A stretch of 64,000 nucleotides of DNA from Anoxybacter fermentans. Its GTDB lineage: Bacteria; Bacillota; Halanaerobiia; DY22613. Below the pieces are notes generated by a model, which was given only the letters and a program-made list of their open reading frames with translations, searched no databases and was not told where the DNA came from. Positions 1 to 10,451 of the stretch are shown here, one piece after another. Numbering within the stretch: the first letter of the stretch is position 1; each line of letters opens with the position of its first letter. The stretch lies in NCBI RefSeq assembly GCF_003991135.1, contig NZ_CP016379.1, forward strand, positions 2,914,001 to 2,978,000, written 5' to 3'. The position numbers and the translations under genes are program-made.

Positions 1-171
1 AATACCAGATTAAAGGAAAGCTCATTATCATGTTCAAGGGCATTTATGGTGGGATTATTTCGCTTTCACTATCCTATTCCTTTTTTCATTTACCGATCTA
101 AATAAACAAAAAACTCTTCTGACAAAGACCTACACCAGAAAGGTTTTCAGCAGTGTTTATAATTAATTTAA

Positions 172-1413
172 CTAAGAAATATTTTGGGATAAAGTTGCTT
201 CTAATTCAACTTGTTGCATATGTTTTTTACTAATAATATAGGTGACTAATGCACCCAAAGATACCAATACAGTAATTAATCCTAAACATACTACAATGTT
301 GATATCAAAAAGTCTAGAGATAATTATAGTAATAATACCTTCACCCAAAGCTCTAAACATTCTATAGGTTTCAGATTCACTTAATCTATTCTCAACTGTT
401 GTTACGTCTCCAAATAATGCAGACATACTTGTCGTATAAATAAGCGAAGCAGAATAAGTTATTAATATAAAAATGTAATTTAAAATAACATTATCCCCTA
501 TATTAATTAGTCCATAAAATCCAACAACAAAAAGTACTGCTGATAATAAAAAAGCAAAATTACGATTCTTATCAGCCAAATATCCTGAAGGTATCTGAAC
601 CAATACACTTATTGCAGAAATAACAGACCATAAGGTTGCAATATTTAAATAACTAAATCCTTTATACTTAAGCAAATATAAACTTAATAGCAAACTGTAA
701 AAAACACCCAAGCCAGACAACATAATACTCGGAATAGTTAAAGCAACAACAAATTTGTTTTTAAAATATTTTTCTATGTGCACTTTGTAGTATTTACTAA
801 ACATTGATTTATTCTCAGTTTTTTCAACAATTTCATCGACTTGGTCCAACATGATCTTTTTGGATATAACAAAGGTTATACCCATAATAAATAACGCTAT
901 GCCCAGTGGTAATTGAAAAGAATATCCAATCAAGAGCCCTGCAATTATTGGACCTACTATAACACTAATGTTAGAAACTGCGTCCATAAGAGCACGAACT
1001 CTACCACGATTATTAGTATTATCAGTTTCATCATAGATTAACTTTGAAGTAGTTGAGTTAAGTAATCTGTCACCAAATCCTTCAGCGAACTTTCCAACTG
1101 CAACTAATCCAGGTTGTGCAAACATATAGAATCCATAAACTAATAAATTTAAAAACAATCCCAACCGAATACTGAACTTTTCTCCAACTTTTTTAATAAA
1201 AGTAGCCTGAGGTAGGAATATAAGAATACCAATTAAACTTTGTAAACCTATTATACTACCAATAATTGTGACAATACCCTGATGCTTTTCCAAAATAGCA
1301 GGTATAACTACAGTAGAAATTCCATCACTAATTCTAGTTGTGAAAATCATTACTAATATAATAAATAAATTACTACTAATTCTGATTTTTTTCACCTTAG
1401 ACAACTTTATCAC
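172..1413 (-). CDS. MFS transporter
   Basis: A 413-residue integral membrane protein with about twelve hydrophobic segments and a short basic N-terminus, typical of the major facilitator superfamily. Charged loops follow the MFS pattern, for example FIKKVGEKFSIR near residue 75 and YLADKNRN near 275. The start is a GTG at 1413, preceded by GGAGG at 7-nt spacing, and it overlaps the stop of the upstream 66-residue ORF by 4 bases, so the two are translationally coupled. The substrate cannot be read from the sequence; drug or metabolite efflux is a family-level guess. The gene is AT-rich compared with the nearby purine genes, which suggests accessory origin. Confidence 0.85.
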   Translation of the reverse strand: MIKLSKVKKIRISSNLFIILVMIFTTRISDGISTVVIPAILEKHQGIVTIIGSIIGLQSLIGILIFLPQATFIKKVGEKFSIRLGLFLNLLVYGFYMFAQPGLVAVGKFAEGFGDRLLNSTTSKLIYDETDNTNNRGRVRALMDAVSNISVIVGPIIAGLLIGYSFQLPLGIALFIMGITFVISKKIMLDQVDEIVEKTENKSMFSKYYKVHIEKYFKNKFVVALTIPSIMLSGLGVFYSLLLSLYLLKYKGFSYLNIATLWSVISAISVLVQIPSGYLADKNRNFAFLLSAVLFVVGFYGLINIGDNVILNYIFILITYSASLIYTTSMSALFGDVTTVENRLSESETYRMFRALGEGIITIIISRLFDINIVVCLGLITVLVSLGALVTYIISKKHMQQVELEATLSQNIS

Positions 1414-1610
1414 CTTTTTTCCTCCTTGTAACTTTTAAATGTTTCTTCTATAAGATTAAAAAGTTCAAAAATTTTTCTTTGTTTCATCTGCTCTTTAACC
1501 TTAGCAATAATTCTTTCTTTGCAGTCCACATAATCCTGTATATAAATATCACTTATATAGTCATCTAAAGAATAAAGTAACCATTTAGAATCAATTGAGA
1601 AAAAGGGCAT
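1410..1610 (-). CDS. Small hypothetical protein coupled to the MFS gene
   Basis: A 66-residue, Lys/Glu-rich soluble protein with no recognised domain. Its last bases contain the ribosome site of the following transporter, and its TGA overlaps the transporter's GTG, a real operon-style junction. The ATG at 1610 has no good Shine-Dalgarno. An in-frame stop lies ten codons upstream with no other start codon between, so it is either poorly translated or the remnant of a longer gene. Function unknown. Confidence 0.45.
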   Translation of the reverse strand: MPFFSIDSKWLLYSLDDYISDIYIQDYVDCKERIIAKVKEQMKQRKIFELFNLIEETFKSYKEEKR

Positions 1611-1732
1611 TATGTAACCATTAGCAGATATAAAAAGGACTTATTAAACTATCTTTGTTTTGAAATGCACCTAGTAATGGAATTTTCTGGTATTATAATT
1701 TGCAATCTCTTATCAATGCCATGTCAATGTAG

Positions 1733-1782
1733 ACTTAGTGAGATTGAAAAAAATGGTCTTATTACAGGATGTGATGAGCTAC
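1733..1782. repeat. Truncated PIR element
   Basis: About 50 bases match the inner part of the palindromic repeat family, beginning at CTTAGTGAGATTGAAAA and ending with GGATGTGATGAGCTA. The match is closest to the reverse complement of the copy at 54854-55070. Both terminal arms are missing, so this is a dead fragment just downstream of the glycerophosphodiesterase stop. Confidence 0.6.
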
Positions 1783-1784
1783 TT

Positions 1785-2552
1785 CTAAGAGGCAGGATGG
1801 TTTATCAGTTCATCCCTTATACTTCGTGCTAGCGCAGGATAATTTGTAATTATACCATCTACTTGCCATTCAATCATCTGTTTTATCTCAGCTTTGTTAT
1901 TTACCGTCCAGGTAAATACCTGATACCCCATTTGATGACATTGCTCTATCAATTCCCTATCAACAAAAAATCGATTGGGATTTAAAGACCTGGCTTGAAA
2001 CCCACTTATCATCGACCACGGCTCCAACGGACCGCAGCCGCAAAGAACGCCCAATGATATAGATGGTGCTATTTGCGATAAAATTTGCAAAGAACGATGG
2101 TAAAAGGAGGATACCAAAACTTTTTCCTGCAAGCCGTAGATTTGAAGTTGCTCCCAAATTTTTTGTTCAATACCGTCATAAAAAATGGGACTATTCTTAA
2201 TTTCAATGTTTATCAAAAAATCATATTCAGCAAACTGCTCAAAAAATTCACCTAGGGTAAGAATTTTCTCCCCTTCGTATTCAGGGCTAAACCAGGAACC
2301 AAAATCCAGTCGCTTGAGCTCCTCCAGTGTGAGTTGATAAATATAACCCATACCATTACTGGTGCGATCCACCGTTTCATCGTGACAAATAACTATTTCA
2401 CCATCTTTTGTTAAGTGTACATCAAATTCAATACCGTCCGCACCTTCTTGAACAGCTCTACGAAAAGCCGCTAGCGTATTTTCAGGAGCCACACCAGAAG
2501 CTCCACGGTGAGCAATAATCTGTGTAGTAATTGGCTTAACTTCTTTCATCAT
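1785..2552 (-). CDS. ugpQ: Glycerophosphodiester phosphodiesterase
   Basis: A 255-residue GDPD-family TIM-barrel enzyme that hydrolyses glycerophosphodiesters to glycerol 3-phosphate and an alcohol. The signature AHRGASGVAPENT is at residues 14-26, the metal-binding EFDVHLTKDGEIVICHDE at about 42-59, and a C-terminal barrel strand TWTVNN follows. It has no signal peptide and matches the short cytosolic UgpQ-like forms. Two adjacent ATGs (2552 and 2549) follow a ribosome site that is present twice in tandem (2551-2576); the second ATG is better spaced. Substrate preference is not visible. Confidence 0.9.
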   Translation of the reverse strand: MMKEVKPITTQIIAHRGASGVAPENTLAAFRRAVQEGADGIEFDVHLTKDGEIVICHDETVDRTSNGMGYIYQLTLEELKRLDFGSWFSPEYEGEKILTLGEFFEQFAEYDFLINIEIKNSPIFYDGIEQKIWEQLQIYGLQEKVLVSSFYHRSLQILSQIAPSISLGVLCGCGPLEPWSMISGFQARSLNPNRFFVDRELIEQCHQMGYQVFTWTVNNKAEIKQMIEWQVDGIITNYPALARSIRDELINHPAS

Positions 2553-2576
2553 GTTACCTCCTAATGTTACCTCCTA
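2551..2576 (-). repeat. Tandem 13-bp repeat carrying a duplicated ribosome site
   Basis: The 13-bp unit ATGTTACCTCCTA occurs twice head to tail (2551-2563 and 2564-2576). On the minus strand each unit is TAGGAGGTAACAT, a strong Shine-Dalgarno followed by an ATG, directly before the glycerophosphodiesterase start. Confidence 0.85.
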
Positions 2577-2700
2577 ACTAAATAGTAATAACTGTTAATA
2601 AGTTAAACTCTTAGAATACTTTAATTCTGTGTTAAATACAACTAGTATAATTCTCGCAGGTTGCTGATTACCAATTTACAAGCATAACATAACCACAAAC

Positions 2701-3705
2701 TTATCTTTCCACCAATACCTCAACCTCCGGTGATTTAATCACCACATCCAGATGCATCGCTACATCATTGCTTCCTCCATAAAATAAATCATTACCTATA
2801 CCAAAATGGCATGTATTCTGCAAGCTTTCATCAGCTCCAGCCCACCCGATGGATGTTCCTGTTGAAAGACCAAAACCCAGCTCAACTATCATATGGGCAT
2901 TCTTCTCCACCTTATCAAAGCAATCCTTAAGCCGTCGGGCAATATCGCCACCCTCAATCCTAACAATATACCCATCCTCTACGTTAAGGATTACAGGTTG
3001 ATCAACAAGACCAAGAGAATCGATAACCTTACCCTTAACAACAAATTCACCAACTGTAATGTCAACCACAATCTGGCCTCGTGCAGTTCCAGGTACAATG
3101 CCAAAAGTCACTTCAGCCGGAGGTAAATAGGCATGCCTAATAACATCTGTAACCTTATATGGAAGCACCTTATAATTTTTAATCTCAAAGCTTATATCTG
3201 TACCACCTGGTCCGATCACCCGTAGTAATCTGGCTTTATTTAAAACTAAAGCTTTTTCAGCAGTTTTATCTGCACTGGAAAGATCAGTCATAAGACGCTG
3301 AATTAATGCTTTATCGGGACAGCGGGGTCGTATAAAGGCAGAGATTCCTGAAAATCCCCGGGGAGAACTTAATGCTGGAAAAACCTGATAATATGGCAGC
3401 ACTTTTTCAATCCCATTTGAAAAAATAGCTAATACCAGATCTTTATTCCCCATTGATTGAAGTAAATTAGTCACCGGTTTAAGATCATGTTCTGTGTATT
3501 CTTTTTTAGAAAAAACGGTGAGACATGTTTTTAAACCCATCTCCTGGGCCGCCTTAATAAAAGCCTCCGCAAGCCATTGGCGCTGATTATCTGTAAAACA
3601 CCATACTCTCTCACATTGATCAGCCCTAAGATAATTATCCAGGACATGTTTTGCACTCATAAATGCATCCTTATATCCTATTTCTTCTCTTTCGTCTTTA
3701 TTCAC
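2701..3705 (-). CDS. M29-like aminopeptidase family protein
   Basis: About 334 residues. The C-terminal half (GTARGQIVVD, SLGLVDQPVIL, VELGFGLSTG, CHFGIGNDLFYGG) resembles the leucyl aminopeptidase (M29) / NicX dioxygenase-like superfamily, in which metal-binding Glu, His and Asp residues lie in the C-terminal domain. Family placement is by eye and the reaction is not certain. I place the start at the GTG at 3705 because AAGGAGG lies 10 nt upstream; a longer reading to 3762 would put that ribosome site inside the gene. It stands alone, with PIR-1 in its upstream region. Confidence 0.6.
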   Translation of the reverse strand: MNKDEREEIGYKDAFMSAKHVLDNYLRADQCERVWCFTDNQRQWLAEAFIKAAQEMGLKTCLTVFSKKEYTEHDLKPVTNLLQSMGNKDLVLAIFSNGIEKVLPYYQVFPALSSPRGFSGISAFIRPRCPDKALIQRLMTDLSSADKTAEKALVLNKARLLRVIGPGGTDISFEIKNYKVLPYKVTDVIRHAYLPPAEVTFGIVPGTARGQIVVDITVGEFVVKGKVIDSLGLVDQPVILNVEDGYIVRIEGGDIARRLKDCFDKVEKNAHMIVELGFGLSTGTSIGWAGADESLQNTCHFGIGNDLFYGGSNDVAMHLDVVIKSPEVEVLVER

Positions 3706-3806
3706 TCTTACTATTCCTCCTTTTTTGTTAATACAGAAGTTTATTAATCCACAATCAACCATCTATCAAATTCAAAAAATCCTTATATTTTAATTTTTAT
3801 TTCTAT

Positions 3807-4027
3807 GATTATACTACAAAAAGCTAATTTTTCACTCCTTGAGAAATTTTTCGAACCATCTAAAGCTCGATTTCTGCCGAAATAAGGCTTCCTAATCAAA
3901 GGGCCCTCCTGGCCCTTGATTAGCTCATCACCTCCTGTGATGAGGCCTTATTTCGACTGAAATCTCGCTAAGATGGTTTAGCGAAAAATTTTTATGTCGC
4001 TCAAAATTAGCTTTTTGTAGTATAATC
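3807..4027. repeat. PIR-1, palindromic intergenic repeat, full length
   Basis: A 221-bp element whose ends are GATTATACTACAAAAAGC and GCTTTTTGTAGTATAATC. Arms of about 95 nt pair with few mismatches. The cap holds two hairpins, CTAATCAAAGGGCC/GGCCCTTGATTAG and CTCATCAC/GTGATGAG, each with loop CTCCT. It begins 24 bases beyond the patatin stop. Confidence 0.9.
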
Positions 4028-4051
4028 TTCTATTAAAAAAAAATTTCTCCT

Positions 4052-4969
4052 TCAACTCTTCTCCTTTGACTGGTTTCTTAGCAATGATTGCAAGGCTTTT
4101 ACTGCTCTTTTAGCTATTTTATAACCAATCTCATAAATCTCGACAAGCTTTTGATAATCCTTTAACGATACCTCTTTAATCTCCGGTCTGATAATAAAAT
4201 CAGCATAACGTTCCAGCACCAGATCTGTTATCTCTTCTCCCATAACTTCAACGGTCTTAAAAAGTACATCTAATATATCATCCATTTGTTCCTCTCTTTT
4301 ATAAGTTGAAACAAGATCAACAGCCACAACCTTTCTGGCACCGGCAAAGCGCAGCAAATCTGCCGGAACATTATCCTTTACTCCTCCATCCACCAGAACC
4401 ATATTTTTATAACAAAGGGGAGTAAATATACCTGGAATGGCTGTACTGGCCCTGATAGCAGTAGCAAGGTCAACATCTGTATGAAGATCTATGTCGTGTA
4501 TTCCCTTCAACCTTCTAGCTATCTTTTTATCGGTAAAGACCTGTAACCTTCCTGTCCGTAAATCTACCGCTGTCACCATCAAAGGGTAGCGGAGATCTTC
4601 AAATTTTTTTGGTCCAAAAATTTTTTTCAAATAATCCTCCAAATATTGTCCATCGATTAAACCCATTTTTACCTCTCGATGTCCAATCTTTAACCAATTA
4701 AGAATCGACTTAAAAAATATGTAAATAAATAACAATAATTTAACGCCTAAATCCAGGGGTGGATTTTTTGAAAGTTTATAAACTAAATTACACAATTCCT
4801 CTGCAGTATAGCCGGATGCATACAGGGCTCCAACTAAAGCGCCCGCACTGCTCCCGGAAATATATTCAATGGGAAATCCCTCTTCTTCAAAAACTTTAAG
4901 AATGCCTACATGAGCAGCCCCTTTTAAACCTCCCCCACCAAGGGCCAGACTACACGGATAATATCTCAT
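4052..4969 (-). CDS. Patatin-like phospholipase (RssA type)
   Basis: About 305 residues with the complete patatin signature: oxyanion-hole motif GGGGLKGAAHVG at the N-terminus, nucleophile elbow GSSAG about 25 residues later, and DGG of the Ser-Asp dyad in the second half (VDGGVKDNVPADLL). These serine lipid hydrolases cleave fatty acyl esters; bacterial RssA/YlbK-type members are cytosolic and of unknown role. A hydrophobic stretch (LLLFIYIFFKSILNWL) may lie against the membrane. The start chosen is ATG 4969, seven codons inside the longest frame, because a better ribosome site precedes it; ATG 4990 is possible. PIR elements flank the gene on both sides. Confidence 0.85.
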   Translation of the reverse strand: MRYYPCSLALGGGGLKGAAHVGILKVFEEEGFPIEYISGSSAGALVGALYASGYTAEELCNLVYKLSKNPPLDLGVKLLLFIYIFFKSILNWLKIGHREVKMGLIDGQYLEDYLKKIFGPKKFEDLRYPLMVTAVDLRTGRLQVFTDKKIARRLKGIHDIDLHTDVDLATAIRASTAIPGIFTPLCYKNMVLVDGGVKDNVPADLLRFAGARKVVAVDLVSTYKREEQMDDILDVLFKTVEVMGEEITDLVLERYADFIIRPEIKEVSLKDYQKLVEIYEIGYKIAKRAVKALQSLLRNQSKEKS

Positions 4970-5092
4970 CCCGCTCACCCTTTCATCCATATTTTATCTT
5001 TAATCTATTTTATGAACAGATAAAGCAGAACGTACTTAGACAAAAAATACCTTCCCTGAATTATCTCAAGGAAGGTACAATATCCTATAAAT

Positions 5093-5300
5093 GATTAAAC
5101 TACAAAAAGCTAATTTTTCACTTCAAAAGAAATTTTTCGAACCATCTAAAGTTCGATTTCAGTCGAAATAAGGCACACTAATCAATGGACCCTCCTGGCC
5201 CTTGATTAGCTCATCACATCCTGTGATGAGACCTTATTTCGACTGAAATCTCACTAAGATGGTTTTATGGCGTTCAAAATTAGCTTTTTGCAGTTTAATC
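5093..5300. repeat. PIR-2
   Basis: A 208-bp copy, same orientation as PIR-1, with a small deletion in the right arm (AAGATGGTTTTATGGCG). It belongs to the ATCCT-loop subfamily: stem CAGTCGAAATAAGG is matched by CTTATTTCGACTG. It ends 11 bases beyond the purE stop. Confidence 0.9.
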
Positions 5301-5311
5301 ATAAATAAATT

Positions 5312-5833
5312 TTACTTTACTTCCTCTAAATAAGCTTCATAGCCTATCCTTTCTAACTTCCTGGCTTTTTCATTCACCTTAGCCTTCATCTCTTCTTTAT
5401 AACACTCAATAGCCTCTCTTATCTTCAAATTCCCGGTACCGATCATTTGTGCTGCCAGAATTCCAGCATTAAAAGCACCATTCAGCGCTACCACCGCAAC
5501 AGGTACACCCTTCGGCATCTGTACCATAGAATAGAGAGAATCAGCACCACCTAAAGAAGATGTGAGAATTGGAACACCGATGACGGGGAGTGGAGTATAG
5601 GCGGCCAGTACACCCGCCAGATGAGCAGCTTTTCCGGCTCCGGCAATGATCACTTTAATCCCCCGTTCTGCAGCAGTCCGGGCATATTCCTCTGCCCGCT
5701 CTGGAGTACGGTGAGCTGAAATAATAGTCATTTCATAGCTCAAACCCAGTTCTTCTAAAATTACTGCCGCATCTTTCATAATAGGTAAGTCAGAATCACT
5801 ACCCATGACAATTCCTACCAGAGGTTTTTCCAT
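5312..5833 (-). CDS. purE: N5-carboxyaminoimidazole ribonucleotide mutase
   Basis: A 173-residue class I PurE that converts N5-CAIR to CAIR in de novo purine synthesis. MGSDSDLPIM at residues 10-19 is the substrate-phosphate motif and ISAHRTPERAEEYA at 39-52 carries the catalytic His. GAGKAAHLAGV and ILTSSLGGADSLYS are also conserved. The length is normal. It is the second gene of purD-purE, 15 bases after purD. No purK neighbour is seen here, so the enzyme making N5-CAIR must be encoded elsewhere. Confidence 0.97.
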   Translation of the reverse strand: MEKPLVGIVMGSDSDLPIMKDAAVILEELGLSYEMTIISAHRTPERAEEYARTAAERGIKVIIAGAGKAAHLAGVLAAYTPLPVIGVPILTSSLGGADSLYSMVQMPKGVPVAVVALNGAFNAGILAAQMIGTGNLKIREAIECYKEEMKAKVNEKARKLERIGYEAYLEEVK

Positions 5834-5848
5834 AACTTAAAATCCCCC

Positions 5849-7129
5849 TCATAAATTATTTACAGCTTTATCTCCAATATCCCGCCGATAATGTTGACCC
5901 TCAAAAGAAATCCTTTTTACCACATCATATGCTTTTTTCTTAGCATCAGCAAAATCTTTACCCAAAGCAGTCACTCCTAATACCCTTCCTCCATTGGTCA
6001 GCCACTTTCCATCAACATATTTTGTTCCGGCATGAAAAATGATCACATCTTCATCTTGAACCTGGCCTTTCTGATCTAGACCGTAAATTAATTTACCTTT
6101 CTCATAAGCCAGGGGATAACCTCCAGAAGCCAGTATCACTGTCAATGCTTTATTCTCTTTCCAGGTCAATTCTAGATCAGCCAATTTCCCATCAATTACA
6201 GCCTCCATTACTTCAATCAGATCATTTTTAAGCCGTGGTAAAATAACCTGGGTTTCAGGATCACCAAAACGAGCATTAAATTCCAATACCTTCGGTCCTT
6301 CCTCTGTTAACATCAAGCCAGCATATAAAACCCCCCGATATATAATCCCCTCTTTGGCTAGAGCAGAAATAGTGGGCTCTAATATTTCTGATTTAATCCT
6401 GGTAACCAGGTTATCATCTACCAGATGAGAAGGTGAAAATGCTCCCATTCCTCCTGTATTAGGGCCTTTATCCCCATCATAAACTGCTTTATGATCATGG
6501 ACAGGGGTCATAGGTAAAACCGCACTGCCATCGGTTAGAGCTAAAAGAGAAACTTCTACACCTTGAAGGAACTCTTCTATAACAACCTTTTTACCGGCCT
6601 CAGCAAACTTTTCATCTTCCATCAGCTCTTCTACCGCACGTAAAGCTGTCTCTAAATCACGAGCAACTACCACACCTTTACCTGCCGCCAGACCATCTGC
6701 CTTAATCACTATTGGAGTTCCCTTTTTTTTAATATAAGCTTTTGCCTCCCCCGGATCTGTAAAGACCTGATAAGTAGCTGTAGGAATCCCATATTTTTGC
6801 ATTAAATTTTTGGCAAAGGATTTGCTTCCTTCTAACCGAGCTGCCGCCTTAGACGGACCAAAAATTCTCAATCCGGCTTTCTCAAAACAATCTACAATTC
6901 CCAGCGCCAGCGGTACCTCAGGGCCAACAACTGTCAAATCAATTTGCTCCTTTCTGGCCCATTCTACTAAACCATCCAGATCATCAACAGGCAGAGGAAC
7001 CAACTCTGCCATCCTGCCAATCCCTCCATTACCGGGAGCACAGTAAATCCGGGTAGTTTTCGGACTTTGGGCCAGTTTCCAGACCAGAGCGTGTTCGCGA
7101 CCTCCACTACCAATAACCAAAATCTTCAT
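5849..7129 (-). CDS. purD: Phosphoribosylamine-glycine ligase
   Basis: A 426-residue GAR synthetase of the ATP-grasp family, second step of de novo purine synthesis (phosphoribosylamine + glycine + ATP). It has the N-terminal [17 protein letters not shown], an ATP-binding stretch [18 protein letters not shown] near 145-163, and the ATP-grasp metal motif [14 protein letters not shown] near 290. Length is standard. It is the first gene of the operon and is preceded by a sigma-A promoter and a paired PurR-type operator. Confidence 0.97.
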   Translation of the reverse strand: MKILVIGSGGREHALVWKLAQSPKTTRIYCAPGNGGIGRMAELVPLPVDDLDGLVEWARKEQIDLTVVGPEVPLALGIVDCFEKAGLRIFGPSKAAARLEGSKSFAKNLMQKYGIPTATYQVFTDPGEAKAYIKKKGTPIVIKADGLAAGKGVVVARDLETALRAVEELMEDEKFAEAGKKVVIEEFLQGVEVSLLALTDGSAVLPMTPVHDHKAVYDGDKGPNTGGMGAFSPSHLVDDNLVTRIKSEILEPTISALAKEGIIYRGVLYAGLMLTEEGPKVLEFNARFGDPETQVILPRLKNDLIEVMEAVIDGKLADLELTWKENKALTVILASGGYPLAYEKGKLIYGLDQKGQVQDEDVIIFHAGTKYVDGKWLTNGGRVLGVTALGKDFADAKKKAYDVVKRISFEGQHYRRDIGDKAVNNL

Positions 7130-7171
7130 TTATAGCCCCCCTGTCACTTTACAAAATACATTACACAAATT

Positions 7172-7200
7172 ATAGTATCAAACCATAGATATAATGTCAA
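7172..7200 (-). promoter_or_regulatory. Promoter of purD-purE
   Basis: On the minus strand TTGACA (7200-7195), a 17-bp spacer and TACTAT (7177-7172) form a good sigma-A promoter about 40 bases upstream of the purD ATG. A TATAAT also begins three bases further on. Confidence 0.75.
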
Positions 7201-7208
7201 TATTTAAC

Positions 7209-7242
7209 CGAATAATATTAGTCTGTTTTATAATAATGTTCG
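7209..7242. promoter_or_regulatory. Paired PurR box upstream of purD
   Basis: Two inverted half-sites span 34 bp: CGAATAAT (7209-7216) and AATGTTCG (7235-7242). They resemble the inverted CGAA-centred PurBoxes that Bacillus-type PurR binds upstream of purine operons. The near half-site lies 8 bp above the -35 box. The purB operator has the same span and offset. Confidence 0.7.
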
Positions 7243-7267
7243 TTTTCCTGTTTCATAACTTATATTA

Positions 7268-7488
7268 GACTTTACTGCAAAAAGCTAATTTTGAGCGACA
7301 TAGAAATTTTTCGCCAAATCATCTTAGCAAGATTTCCGACGAAATAAGACCTCATCACAGGAGGTGATGAGCTAATCAAGGGCCAGGAGGGCTCTTTGAT
7401 TAGAAAGCCTTATTTCGTCGGAAATCGAGTTTTAGATGATTCGAAAAATTTCTCAAGAAGCGAAAAATTAGCTTTTTGCAGTATAATC
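7268..7488. repeat. PIR-3
   Basis: A 221-bp full copy in the orientation opposite to PIR-1, so both cap loops read AGGAG on the plus strand. The inner stem is the CCGACGAAATAAG / CTTATTTCGTCGG version. It lies between the purA terminator and the purD operator. Confidence 0.9.
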
Positions 7489-7496
7489 ATCATATT

Positions 7497-7533
7497 AAAA
7501 AAAAGAACCCACCTATTATAGCAGGTTCTTTTT
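7497..7533 (-). terminator. Rho-independent terminator after purA
   Basis: AAGAACC and GGTTCTT (7503-7530) flank a short loop, with an A-run on one side and a T-run on the other, so the hairpin could stop transcription in either direction. It lies 58 bases beyond the purA stop. Confidence 0.75.
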
Positions 7534-7590
7534 ACCATAGTATATTTTAAAAACTACATACATCTGCAACTTAACCACCTATAAAATCTG

Positions 7591-8874
<1,284 letters not shown>

Positions 8875-8883
8875 CTATCACTC

Positions 8884-10182
8884 TTAAGATAAAAGACCAA
8901 GTCGTCTAAAAATTGTATCAACATGAACAAGATAATCTTCATATTTAAAGATTTCATCCAATTCTTCTGGAGTTAAATAATTCATCACCCGTTCATCTTC
9001 TAACAAAAGTTGTTTAAACTCAACACGCTCTTCCCACGCCTTGAGAGCATTAGATTGTACATAAGAATATGCTTCTTCTCTTAAAAGACCTTTCTCTACT
9101 AAAGCCAACATCACTTTCTGCGAAAAGACCAGACCAAGCGTCCGTCCCAGATTCTCTAACATTCTATCTTTATTAACCTTCAACTCTTTTATTACAGCGG
9201 TAAATTTCTTTACCATATAATGAACCAGAATAGTGCTATCAGGGAGTATAACCCTTTCTGCCGAAGAATGGGTAAGATCCCGTTCATGCCAGAGAGGCAT
9301 ATTCTCAAAACCTACCATAGCATTAGCACGCACCACTCTGGAAAGACCTGAAATCCTTTCACTAACAATGGGATTTTTCTTATGGGGCATGGCGGATGAA
9401 CCTTTCTGTCCTTTTTTGAAAGCCTCTTCCACTTCCAATAAGTCCGTCCTCTGCAAATTCCTAATTTCAGTTGCAAATTTGTCTAATGAAGAAGCAATAT
9501 TGGCCAGAACGCTTAAGAAAAATGCATGGCGATCCCGTTGAATGATCTGGGTACTGATAGGAGCAGGCTTAAGATCAAGCCTTTCACAAACCATCTCTTC
9601 GACTTTGGGATCGATATTAGCATAAGTGCCTACAGCCCCGGATAACTGACCAACAGCAATTTCAGCTACCGCATCTTCCATCCGTTTAATCTGGCGTTTT
9701 ATCTCTTCAAACCAGACTGCTAATTTAAGGCCAAAAGTAATAGGCTCACCATGAACCCCATGAGTACGCCCAACCATTAATGTATCTTTATGCTCCAAAG
9801 CTTTTTCTGCAATAGCATCACGTAACTGCTTCAGTTCTTCAATGATCTGCTCTCCAGCTTCTTTTAATAACAAAGAAGTTGCAGTATCTTTCACATCACT
9901 GGAGGTTAAACCCATATGCAGATATTTAGATTCATCACCTAGATTCTCATTAACCGCTTCTAAAAATGCCAACATATCATGACGCGTCCGCTTTTCTATC
10001 TCATGAATCCGCTCTATAGAAAATTTTGCATTAGCTCTAATTTTCTTTGCTGCCTCTTTTGGAATTTGCCCTAGATCTGCCATCACTTCAGCTGTAACTA
10101 TCTCAATCTCCAGCCATTTCTGAAATACGTTTTCTTCACTCCAGATCCGGGCCATCTCAGGCAAAGTATAACGTTCAATCAT
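8884..10182 (-). CDS. purB: Adenylosuccinate lyase
   Basis: A 432-residue fumarase/aspartase-superfamily lyase acting twice in purine synthesis: SAICAR to AICAR, and adenylosuccinate to AMP. The superfamily signature GSSAMPHKKNP is near residue 262, with MGLTSSDVKDTA near 90 and GRTHGVHGEPITFG near 138. Length is standard. It leads the purB-purA operon, with a promoter, a paired PurR-type operator and a structured 140-nt leader upstream. Confidence 0.97.
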   Translation of the reverse strand: MIERYTLPEMARIWSEENVFQKWLEIEIVTAEVMADLGQIPKEAAKKIRANAKFSIERIHEIEKRTRHDMLAFLEAVNENLGDESKYLHMGLTSSDVKDTATSLLLKEAGEQIIEELKQLRDAIAEKALEHKDTLMVGRTHGVHGEPITFGLKLAVWFEEIKRQIKRMEDAVAEIAVGQLSGAVGTYANIDPKVEEMVCERLDLKPAPISTQIIQRDRHAFFLSVLANIASSLDKFATEIRNLQRTDLLEVEEAFKKGQKGSSAMPHKKNPIVSERISGLSRVVRANAMVGFENMPLWHERDLTHSSAERVILPDSTILVHYMVKKFTAVIKELKVNKDRMLENLGRTLGLVFSQKVMLALVEKGLLREEAYSYVQSNALKAWEERVEFKQLLLEDERVMNYLTPEELDEIFKYEDYLVHVDTIFRRLGLLS

Positions 10183-10209
10183 CTAAAAAATCCCTCCAGT
10201 CACCTTAGA

Positions 10210-10277
10210 CCTCTCTATACTTAAAGATACCCTATAAACATAAAATTAACCCAAATAGAGAGGCTTCTATTTAGGGT
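10210..10277 (-). promoter_or_regulatory. Structured purB leader with mutually exclusive pairings
   Basis: Read on the minus strand, the leader holds ACCCTA, CCTCTCTA, TAGGGT and TAGAGAGG in the order A-B-A'-B'. The A-A' and B-B' pairings cross, so they form a pseudoknot or alternate. A local hairpin (10249-10277, ACCCAAATAGA with TCTATTTAGGGT) uses the first A and B bases and excludes both. This looks like a switching leader, but no known riboswitch core was recognised and no terminator helix is obvious. Confidence 0.45.
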
Positions 10278-10326
10278 ACATATAAACCATATCTAATGCC
10301 GTTTATATTTTTTTTTGACCATATGT

Positions 10327-10355
10327 ATATTATCAAAAATAGCTGGTCTTGTCAA
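10327..10355 (-). promoter_or_regulatory. Promoter of purB-purA
   Basis: TTGACA (10355-10350), a 17-bp spacer and TAATAT (10332-10327) on the minus strand. Predicted transcription starts near 10320, giving a leader of about 140 nt. Confidence 0.8.
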
Positions 10356-10363
10356 GAAAACAT

Positions 10364-10397
10364 CGAATTATCTTTGAAATTTTGTTAAAAATGTTCG
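10364..10397. promoter_or_regulatory. Paired PurR box upstream of purB
   Basis: Inverted half-sites CGAATTAT (10364-10371) and AATGTTCG (10390-10397) span 34 bp and start 8 bp above the -35 box. The arrangement equals that at purD, which supports a shared PurR-type regulator. The regulator gene is not in the window. Confidence 0.7.
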
Positions 10398-10451
10398 TGT
10401 ATTTTCGCTAAAGTAAAAAAACTACTGAAATAATTTTCGACATTTATTTAT

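Noticed and set aside
1-171. Possible coding remnant at the left edge (minus-strand NALEHDNELSFNLV)
   Set aside because: Only a short open stretch with stops nearby; it may be a transposase tail, but no family motif is firm.
3807-4027. PIR elements as a CRISPR array or tRNA-like genes
   Set aside because: Copies are kilobases apart without spacers, and the cloverleaf-like fold lacks tRNA signature bases.
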